Below are positions 1 through 4,626 of a stretch of 5,450 bases of DNA, one piece after another. Numbering within the stretch: the first letter of the stretch is position 1; each line of letters opens with the position of its first letter. Under the pieces are notes generated by a model. The model saw nothing but the letters and a program-made list of their open reading frames with translations. It was not told where the DNA came from and made no database searches. The translations under genes and the position numbers were made by a program. The stretch is from an uncultured Selenomonadaceae bacterium (GTDB lineage: Bacteria > Bacillota > Negativicutes > Selenomonadales > Selenomonadaceae): positions 1 to 5,450 of the forward strand of contig CAJODU010000150.1 in NCBI GenBank assembly GCA_905233325.1, read 5' to 3'.

Positions 1-1908
1 TATTTTTAATTCTTTACCGTTGATTGATTTTATAATTTTGTCGATGAACAAATCTTTAGTAATTGCTATTGGTCTGTCTGCTATACTTTCGGCAAGCTCA
101 TTTTGAAGCTGTCTTGCAAATTTGTCGTAACTTTCGCTTGCAATAACCGTCAATACGTTGACCTTGTGAACGTCGCCCGCCAAAATATTCTCGTCCATGC
201 GTTCGCCCTGCTGATTTACACATAGTCGAAGTCCGCGCCCAACTTCCTGCCGCTTTCGGACATCGCTGCTGCTATGCTTGAGAGTGCAGATCTGAAATAC
301 ATTCGGATTATCCCACCCCTCACGCAGTGCCGAATGTGAAAAGATAAATCTGACAGGCGACCTTTGAGGATTTTGATCCAGCAGCAGTTCTTTATTTTTC
401 ATAATCAGATCATAGGCACTAATATCATCTGAAATTTTTTCCCGTGCTGATACTTTGCTGTTAATCATTCTGCCCTTGTTGTCAATCGAAAAATAACCGG
501 CGTGAGTTTTCTCGACAGGAATGGCTTGCAGATATTTTAAATAGTCTTCGTTGGTGCTAGTTGCCTGATACTCTTCTATGGCAGTTTTATATTCTTCCTC
601 AAACCACTTGGCAAAATCACCATTGACAGGCTGACCTGCCGAATCATATTGCTTGTAATGTGCCACCTCATCAATAAAGAAGAGAGATAAAACCTTGATA
701 CCCTGCTTGAAAAGCTGTTCCTCACGCTCAATATGTGACTTGATTGTCTCGCGAATTTGAATCCTACGCAGTTGTTCCTCATTGACTTTGCCGATTATAT
801 CTCCTGCATAGACTTTGAGTCCATTTAAAAATTCTATTGAACCAACGCCACGCCCATCAATGAACTTGACGACAAAATTATTTTTATACTCCTCAAGCTC
901 GCCGGATTTTTCATATATATTAAAGCCCTCTTTGACAGTTCGCGTCACCTTGTAAATCTCATTTTTGCCCTTGCAGTCAAATTGAATTGTAGCAGTAGGC
1001 ACAGAATTTGAAAGATTGATTCGCTCCAGATATACAAAACCCTCCGTCGCAGTGGTGCCGCTTTCGGTTATACCCTTGACGGCAATTTTCTTGACCAGGT
1101 GCTTATTGTAGGCCTCAAGTGCGTCGAGACGATAAACCATATTGTAAATACTGTCTGCGCGGTGAGTTGCAGAATATCGAAGTGTAATCAGCGGCTTGAA
1201 AAGTTTTAAATTTTCCTTGGCGGTTTTGCCCTCGACGACTTGCGGCTCGTCGATTATCAAAATGGGATTGGTTGCTGCAATAACATCTATAGGGCGGCGG
1301 CTCCGAAATTCATCAAGCTGCATACTGATTTTTCGCACATCTTTGGCATTGAAAGCCTGAACATTAATAATCATAACATTGAGGGAACTATCAGAGGCAA
1401 AATGCTCAATATTTGTGAGCTGCTTGGAATTGTAAATAAAAAATTTGATCTTTTTGCCATACTCTTCAGCAAAATGATCCTCAGTGACTTGAAAAGTTTT
1501 GTAGACGCCCTCGCGAATGGCAATACTCGGCACAACGACGATAAATTTACTCCAGCCGTAGTGCTTGTTGAGTTCGTACATAGTTTTGATATAGGTGTAA
1601 GTTTTGCCGACGCCGGTCTCCATTTCTATCGTCAGATTATAATGACCTTCTAATTTTTTTGAAGGCTCGATTTGATTTTTGCACTGAATTTTTTGCAGAT
1701 TCTTTAATATTTCATCTTTCAAGCCATTTTGAATGGGAGCATTTTTCTGCCCGATTGATTCGGCAAGGAAGGTTGTCTGTTTGGAATGATTGATTCCCGT
1801 GTCAATCGAATATATGCTGTTCGTAATATTAGGTTGTCCGGCGAAGACGTCAACCACTGACTTTGCGGCGTCTGCTTGAAATTTTTGATTTTTAAATTGC
1901 AGTTTCAT
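1..1908 (-). CDS. res: Type III restriction enzyme helicase subunit (Res), C-terminus beyond window
   Basis: This is the ATP-dependent translocase and nuclease subunit of a type III restriction-modification system, which works in complex with Mod. I translated 636 uninterrupted codons from the ATG at 1908 to the window edge. The superfamily 2 helicase motifs appear in order: Walker A ETGVGKTYTY (residues 97-106), VPSIAIREGV (126-135), the DEAD-box variant DEPQ (220-223), SAT (246-248), IKVLSLFFIDEVAHY (404-418), HSALREGWDNPNVF (525-538) and QEVGRGLRL (554-562). Known family members run to roughly 850-1000 residues, so the C-terminal endonuclease domain should lie beyond position 1 and cannot be judged here. 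The start is supported by GGAGCG at 1915-1920, which lies within the last codons of the vapC remnant, and by the typical opening MKLQFKNQKFQ. The gene starts one base after the vapC remnant stop, so translation is probably coupled. It is separated from mod by toxin-antitoxin genes, which is unusual. Confidence 0.95.
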   Translation of the reverse strand, partial: MKLQFKNQKFQADAAKSVVDVFAGQPNITNSIYSIDTGINHSKQTTFLAESIGQKNAPIQNGLKDEILKNLQKIQCKNQIEPSKKLEGHYNLTIEMETGVGKTYTYIKTMYELNKHYGWSKFIVVVPSIAIREGVYKTFQVTEDHFAEEYGKKIKFFIYNSKQLTNIEHFASDSSLNVMIINVQAFNAKDVRKISMQLDEFRSRRPIDVIAATNPILIIDEPQVVEGKTAKENLKLFKPLITLRYSATHRADSIYNMVYRLDALEAYNKHLVKKIAVKGITESGTTATEGFVYLERINLSNSVPTATIQFDCKGKNEIYKVTRTVKEGFNIYEKSGELEEYKNNFVVKFIDGRGVGSIEFLNGLKVYAGDIIGKVNEEQLRRIQIRETIKSHIEREEQLFKQGIKVLSLFFIDEVAHYKQYDSAGQPVNGDFAKWFEEEYKTAIEEYQATSTNEDYLKYLQAIPVEKTHAGYFSIDNKGRMINSKVSAREKISDDISAYDLIMKNKELLLDQNPQRSPVRFIFSHSALREGWDNPNVFQICTLKHSSSDVRKRQEVGRGLRLCVNQQGERMDENILAGDVHKVNVLTVIASESYDKFARQLQNELAESIADRPIAITKDLFIDKIIKSINGKELKI

Positions 1909-1909
1909 A

Positions 1910-2005
1910 TCATTCGCTCCAGTTCTCAATTATCAGTCCTGGTACGTGCTCAAATTCTCTCACATTATTTGAAATGCAAATATTGGTATCTAGCATATAT
2001 TTCAC
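1910..2005 (-). pseudogene. vapC: VapC PIN-domain toxin collapsed to 31 codons by internal in-frame deletion
   Basis: The ORF starts at GTG 2005, has AGAGGTG (2012-2018) upstream, and encodes 31 residues. The first part, VKYMLDTNICI, is the classic VapC N-terminus, including the first metal-binding Asp. It is joined directly to SNNVREFEHVPGLIIENWSE, which is the classic VapC C-terminus. Full VapC proteins are about 130 residues, so roughly 100 residues holding the other active-site acidic residues are missing while the frame is kept. Ribonuclease activity is therefore not expected. The remnant follows vapB by 11 bases. It ends TGA at 1910, one base before the res ATG, and its last codons carry the res ribosome binding site. 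A functional micro-protein cannot be excluded, but a deletion remnant explains both ends best. Confidence 0.85.
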
Positions 2006-2016
2006 AAAGTACACCT

Positions 2017-2232
2017 CTACTTCAATGACTGAGGCTCACGACCGTTTGGAAAGCAATCCTCTGTAAAGCCATTGATAGCCCTATCTAAAATTTTCCATGC
2101 TTCTTCTTTGGTCATTAAAGTCATGGTATTGCCCTTACGACCTATAAAAATATCTTCATCAGGCAGATTGAAATCTTTTGGCAAAACTATCATCTGTTTA
2201 TCACCTTTTTTGATAACTTCTACTTTTTTCAT
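2017..2232 (-). CDS. vapB: VapB-like (AbrB/SpoVT-fold) antitoxin, now without an intact toxin
   Basis: This 71-residue protein resembles VapB antitoxins, which neutralise the VapC ribonuclease and repress their own operon. Residues 1-42 fit the swapped-hairpin DNA-binding domain: MKKVEVIKKGDKQMIVLPKD, then an acidic stretch and a GNTMTLMTKEE strand. The C-terminal part has the toxin-binding look of the family, with INGFTEDCF followed by GREPQ near the end. I chose ATG 2232 because AGGAGG at 2242-2247 sits nine bases upstream. An in-frame GTG at 2250 would place that ribosome binding site inside the gene. The stop is 11 bases before the vapC remnant. The antitoxin looks complete, although its toxin has been gutted. 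It may persist as a repressor of the operon that now includes res, which is an inference. Confidence 0.85.
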   Translation of the reverse strand: MKKVEVIKKGDKQMIVLPKDFNLPDEDIFIGRKGNTMTLMTKEEAWKILDRAINGFTEDCFPNGREPQSLK

Positions 2233-2261
2233 TATAAAAAACCTCCTCACTAGCTCTAAGC

Positions 2262-2281
2262 TGTATTTTTAATCAAATACA
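2262..2281. promoter_or_regulatory. Inverted repeat upstream of vapB, candidate VapB operator
   Basis: TGTATTT (2262-2268) and AAATACA (2275-2281) are perfect 7-bp inverted arms with a 6-base spacer. The repeat lies about 30 bp upstream of the vapB start and just before its ribosome binding site. VapB proteins bind as dimers to inverted repeats in their own promoter region, so this is the best visible operator candidate. It overlaps the stop of the upstream 21-codon ORF. AT-rich DNA can give such repeats by chance. Confidence 0.35.
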
Positions 2282-2334
2282 TCATTTGTGATACTTTTTA
2301 CAGCATCAACACCGCATTTCAAACATTTAATCAT
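2269..2334 (-). CDS. 21-codon ORF with CxxC motif, possibly a truncated YgiT/MqsA-type zinc-finger antitoxin
   Basis: ATG 2334 is preceded by GGAGG (2340-2344) at five bases' spacing, so translation is likely. The peptide begins MIKCLKCGVDAV, continues KSITNDVFD and ends at TAA (2269-2271). The CxxC near the N-terminus followed by a TxDVxD-like stretch resembles the opening of YgiT/MqsA-type zinc-finger antitoxins, which normally continue with a second CxxC about 20 residues later. That second half is absent here. It could be a remnant, a leader peptide in front of vapB (36 bases separate them), or a real micro-protein. The ribosome binding site is seen directly. The family assignment is from memory of the motif and is weak. 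Confidence 0.45.
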   Translation of the reverse strand: MIKCLKCGVDAVKSITNDVFD

Positions 2335-2359
2335 TCACACCTCCGTCGATAAAGTCGGC

Positions 2360-2388
2360 TTGTTATTTTTAAGTTTTTGATGTAAAAT
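2360..2388 (+). promoter_or_regulatory. Predicted promoter of the small hydrophobic peptide mRNA
   Basis: TTGTTA (2360-2365) and TAAAAT (2383-2388) are separated by 17 bases, close to the sigma-70/sigma-A consensus. A start seven bases downstream falls at about G2395, exactly the first base of the hairpin that hides the ribosome binding site. The mRNA would run about 220 nt to the terminator at 2573-2615. Confidence 0.6.
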
Positions 2389-2394
2389 GTTTTC

Positions 2395-2432
2395 GTTACC
2401 TTCCCCAAATCCTGGTAACAGGAGGAGGTGAC
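2395..2432 (+). promoter_or_regulatory. 5' UTR hairpin sequestering the toxin ribosome binding site
   Basis: GTTACCTTCCCC (2395-2406) can pair with GGAGGAGGTGAC (2421-2432). This gives nine Watson-Crick pairs, two G-U pairs and one C-A mismatch across a 14-base loop. The paired strand is the entire Shine-Dalgarno region of the 29-codon peptide gene, so translation from the bare mRNA should be poor. SD occlusion by 5' structure is a common property of type I toxin mRNAs, including fst. A competing small hairpin, CCTG/CAGG (2411-2422), also overlaps the SD. Confidence 0.6.
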
Positions 2433-2443
2433 CAACATGCCTA
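2429..2443 (+). repeat. 15-bp direct repeat, copy 1 (over the toxin SD edge and start codon)
   Basis: TGACCAACATGCCTA here is identical to the segment at 2622-2636. Copy 1 covers the 3' edge of the toxin ribosome binding site, the ATG at 2437 and the next codon. Identity stops at both ends, so this is a discrete element. Confidence 0.85.
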
Positions 2444-2526
2444 ATATAAAAAATTTTCTCGAAGCAGTAGGAGCAAGCACTGTTGCTTACTTTCTCTGCA
2501 AGTGGCTCGAGCAAATCTTTCAATAG
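2437..2526 (+). CDS. 29-residue hydrophobic peptide, probable type I toxin (Fst-like arrangement)
   Basis: The peptide MPNIKNFLEAVGASTVAYFL, continuing CKWLEQIFQ, is read on the opposite strand to all neighbouring genes. A very strong ribosome binding site (GGAGGAGG, 2421-2428) lies eight bases before ATG 2437. Residues about 10-24 form a hydrophobic segment ending in KWLEQ. That resembles the membrane helix followed by a charged xWL end in small type I toxins such as the Fst family, though the conserved Fst proline is not evident. The role suggested is a membrane-damaging peptide kept silent by an antisense RNA. Its setting supports this: its own promoter, an SD hidden in a 5' hairpin, a terminator 46 bases after the stop, and a convergent short RNA carrying a repeat complementary to the start region. 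Toxicity is inferred, and I cannot name a precise family. Confidence 0.7.
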   Translation: MPNIKNFLEAVGASTVAYFLCKWLEQIFQ

Positions 2527-2572
2527 AAGGTAATGAGCACATAGTTAGCGTTACACTATAAAACGCACAAGA

Positions 2573-2616
2573 AGCTCTTGAACCGGATTCCCCTATCCGA
2601 TTTAAGAGCTTTTTAT
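2573..2616. terminator. Hairpin terminator shared by converging transcripts
   Basis: AGCTCTTGAACCGGAT (2573-2588) and ATCCGATTTAAGAGCT (2595-2610) form a 16-position stem with one C-A mismatch and one G-T wobble around a 6-base loop TCCCCT. It is followed on the plus strand by TTTTAT. This is a convincing Rho-independent terminator for the peptide mRNA. On the minus strand the same stem forms and is followed by a less regular T-rich tail (TCTTGTGCGTTTT, 2572-2560), so it may work in both directions, as in par-type loci. It would also insulate the vapB-res genes from mod read-through. Confidence 0.8.
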
Positions 2617-2621
2617 CTTGT

Positions 2622-2636
2622 TGACCAACATGCCTA
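2622..2636 (+). repeat. 15-bp direct repeat, copy 2 (in the antisense RNA leader)
   Basis: This is identical to 2429-2443, but without a ribosome binding site and 12 bases beyond the shared terminator stem. Transcribed from the minus strand it yields the exact complement of the toxin start region. Downstream sequence, AATTTCTCTAAAG (2638-2650), is only loosely like that following copy 1 (2452-2464). Confidence 0.85.
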
Positions 2637-2657
2637 TAATTTCTCTAAAGTGTTTTA

Positions 2658-2699
2658 ATATTAGCATATTTTGAAAAAGTTTTCAAGAAAAAATTTTTT
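2658..2699 (-). promoter_or_regulatory. Strong predicted promoter of the antisense RNA, with UP-like A/T tract
   Basis: On the minus strand TTGAAA (2686-2681) and TAATAT (2663-2658) are spaced by 17 bases, and TGC directly before the -10 makes it an extended -10 promoter. A perfect A6T6 tract (2688-2699) sits at about -37 to -48, matching the AT-rich form of an UP element. High constitutive strength is what a labile RNA antitoxin needs. The tract overlaps the last codon and stop of mod. A 7-bp inverted repeat, TTGAAAA/TTTTCAA (2671-2686), covers the -35. Confidence 0.7.
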
Positions 2700-4626
2700 A
2701 AATAACTTTAACTCTTGTATCAGGTGCGTAAAGTTTGAAAATCTCCTCAACATTGATTCTATCCTCATCAGCAGCAAAGCTGTTGTCTCTGAAAACTGCA
2801 CGGAGAGGCTTTTTCTTGGCAATCACTTCCATCACTGACTTGGGGATATTTTCGTCGAAACAGGCAATCAAGTCTCCTTCATTGTAGTTGTGAATGGTGC
2901 AGCCGTCAACAACTTCTGAGGTATAGGGCAGGGAGAGCGGCAAGCCCCAGTCAAGAATACAGCCGAAGAGTAAATCAAGGGCAGTGCGGTCGGCTTTGAT
3001 GTTTGATTCAAGGTCGGCGAGCATATCTTGGGAATATTCATCAGCACTGTAGTAAACGTCTTGCATGTTGGTTGAGTCGACTTTGAGGACACGGAAACCT
3101 ATATCGAGGTCGGTGGTGGTGAGGGGATTGTCGGCTTTGATTTTGTCACCTGCGCGGCGGATTCTTTCCTTACCGATTTCGCAAATATTTTTGTAGCCCG
3201 CTTTGAAGGCCTCTGATTTTTCGTCGGTAGATTCGGGAATTTGTACCATGATAAATTTTCGGTTGCCGCCGTCCTCGGCGTTGAGTTGCATAACGGCGTG
3301 GGCGGTAGTCATTACAATATCATTTTCGTTGGTTGAAATATTTATCAAAAATTTTAAAAGTGATAAAGGTTTTGAATAATCAAAAAATTTTTTATCCCAA
3401 ATAGTATTTAAAATTTTTGTAGCATTATCATTTGAAAATTCGTTTTCTGTAAAAGTCAAACTGGACACAGAAGTGGTACGTTCTTTATAATTTATAAAAT
3501 AATTCCCTCTATCTCCGTCAATTGAAGCATTTTGATAAGTTTTTGTATAAATACGTGAGCCGTTTTTGCTTTTCTTTATAATGACAAAACCATTATCGTA
3601 TCCAAATTGAAATTTATCTTTAGACCATCTCCAAGCCCAATCAGCACGATTATATATACCAGCTTTTCTTTTTTGATAATTTTCATATGATGAACCAGGA
3701 TAATAGGTTATTCCTTCAATAGTAATAGGATAATCTAAACTTGTACTATATTGCAAACTATCATAATCAAGTGTCTGGTTAAGTTTATAAAATCCACGTT
3801 CATTAAAATATTCATCACGATATTTAAATCCAGCATCGTTGTGTTTTAAAGGGAAAAATTTACATTGATCTGTCTTTGAATATATAATTAAATTATCATG
3901 ATTACGAGCAAAAAATTCTGTAGATTTACCACTTTTTTTAGTAATGCGTGGCATCTGAAGTATAAAATTTTTTTCGCCAAAAACCTCATCACAAATATTT
4001 TTCAAATTTGCTTGTTCATTGTCATCAATCGAAATAAAAATCACGCCATCATCAGCAAGCAAATTCCTAGCCAATAGCAAGCGTGAATATATCATACTGC
4101 ACCAATCTGAATGAAAGCGAGGATTAGCCTTATTATTCTCTTTATAAAATGATTCTGAAATAAATTTTATACCTTCTTCGTCAACTGCACCGCTTTGTAT
4201 TTTATTTTCTTCTTCTGTAATTGAATAATCATCAACATAAATAAAATCATTGCCGGTGTTGTACGGCGGATCTATGTATATCATCTTGATTTTGTTGAGG
4301 TAGCTCTCCTGCAATAACTTCAAAACATCGAGGTTGTCGCCCTCAATGTAGAGATTTTCGGTTGTATCCCAGTTGCGACTCTCCTCAATGCACGGGCGAA
4401 GAGTCTTTCTGATAGGTTTATGGGCTTCAACGAGTGCTGCCTTCTTGCCGACCCAATTAAAATTATAGGCCTCATCGCCTTCAATTATTTCATCAGAAAA
4501 CAACTGCCTGAACGAATCAAAATTAACCTTGCCCTCACTCACACAGCTGGGGAATATTTCAGCCAGCTTTTCGATATTCTGCCGTAGAATGTCAGCCGAC
4601 TGCATTTTCATCTTTTCCAAAATCAC
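2698..4626 (-). CDS. mod: Type III DNA methyltransferase (Mod), motif I apparently deleted
   Basis: Mod recognises the target DNA and transfers a methyl group from S-adenosylmethionine to adenine. The 642-residue product has the type III (beta-class) layout: catalytic motif IV DPPYNTG at 119-125, a long target recognition region (about 130-432), and the conserved C-terminal block HAVMQLNAEDGGNRKF at 443-458. Between these, the SAM-binding motif I that normally reads like DFFxGSxTT is missing. The sequence runs NENDIVM (433-439) straight into TTAHAV (440-445), so about seven residues are gone without loss of frame. SAM binding and methylation should be lost. The GTG start at 4626 follows the ABC transporter stop directly (TGAGTG), with AGGGG just upstream, which suggests translational coupling. 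ATG codons at 4611 and 4605 are alternative starts. The res partner lies about 790 bp downstream rather than adjacent. Confidence 0.93.
   Translation of the reverse strand: MILEKMKMQSADILRQNIEKLAEIFPSCVSEGKVNFDSFRQLFSDEIIEGDEAYNFNWVGKKAALVEAHKPIRKTLRPCIEESRNWDTTENLYIEGDNLDVLKLLQESYLNKIKMIYIDPPYNTGNDFIYVDDYSITEEENKIQSGAVDEEGIKFISESFYKENNKANPRFHSDWCSMIYSRLLLARNLLADDGVIFISIDDNEQANLKNICDEVFGEKNFILQMPRITKKSGKSTEFFARNHDNLIIYSKTDQCKFFPLKHNDAGFKYRDEYFNERGFYKLNQTLDYDSLQYSTSLDYPITIEGITYYPGSSYENYQKRKAGIYNRADWAWRWSKDKFQFGYDNGFVIIKKSKNGSRIYTKTYQNASIDGDRGNYFINYKERTTSVSSLTFTENEFSNDNATKILNTIWDKKFFDYSKPLSLLKFLINISTNENDIVMTTAHAVMQLNAEDGGNRKFIMVQIPESTDEKSEAFKAGYKNICEIGKERIRRAGDKIKADNPLTTTDLDIGFRVLKVDSTNMQDVYYSADEYSQDMLADLESNIKADRTALDLLFGCILDWGLPLSLPYTSEVVDGCTIHNYNEGDLIACFDENIPKSVMEVIAKKKPLRAVFRDNSFAADEDRINVEEIFKLYAPDTRVKVI
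3330..4250 (-). other. AT-rich target recognition segment inside mod, likely exchanged by recombination
   Basis: This part of mod encodes roughly residues 126-433, the target recognition domain between motif IV and motif I. Base composition drops sharply. The line 3361-3420 has 10 G/C in 60, whereas 3121-3180 has 31 in 60. The flanking conserved blocks are not so AT-rich. Such mosaics are known in mod genes, where the recognition domain is swapped while the catalytic ends stay. The boundaries are judged by eye. Confidence 0.6.

Larger units (their letters stand above)
2565..2651 (-). ncRNA. Candidate antisense RNA antitoxin (RNA II-like)
   Basis: From the promoter at 2699-2658, transcription should start near A2651 and end just past the hairpin at 2610-2573, giving an RNA of about 80-90 nt. 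It would carry, in order, an unstructured 5' segment, the complement of the 15-bp repeat (2636-2622), and the shared terminator hairpin. The repeat lets it pair with the toxin SD/start codon. Its terminator loop (AGGGGA) is exactly complementary to the toxin mRNA terminator loop (UCCCCU). In the par locus of plasmid pAD1, RNA II inhibits fst translation through the same two contacts. No obvious ORF lies in it. Its existence is predicted from the promoter and terminator only. Confidence 0.65.

Noticed and set aside
1240..1653. 137-codon plus-strand ORF
   Set aside because: It lies entirely opposite the well-supported res helicase region (Walker A to DEPQ), has no ribosome binding site worth noting, and resembles no protein family. 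It is a shadow of res.
1..1908. Suspicion that res is broken
   Set aside because: I translated all 636 codons without meeting a stop, and all helicase motifs are in register. It is only cut by the window edge.
2233..2250. GTG 2250 as the start of vapB
   Set aside because: The AGGAGG at 2242-2247 would lie inside the gene. The family N-terminus begins at MKKVEV, which gives ATG 2232 a nine-base spacing.
2072..2272. 66-codon plus-strand ORF opposite vapB
   Set aside because: It is fully antisense to a convincing antitoxin gene with a proper ribosome binding site, and its leucine/serine-rich product looks like a shadow.
2335..2523. 62-codon minus-strand ORF ending next to the 21-codon ORF
   Set aside because: It is antisense to the 29-codon peptide gene and its hairpin leader. 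Its composition follows the complement of those elements, and no strong ribosome binding site precedes it.
2630..2674. Second ATG within repeat copy 2 opening a 13-codon plus-strand ORF
   Set aside because: It has no ribosome binding site, lies after the terminator and runs into the opposing promoter. The repeat makes better sense as an antisense target copy.
2671..2699. Palindromes after mod as a mod terminator
   Set aside because: The arms are nearly all A/T with a two-base loop and no proper T tract in place. They are better explained as the -35 and UP-like tract of the antisense RNA promoter.
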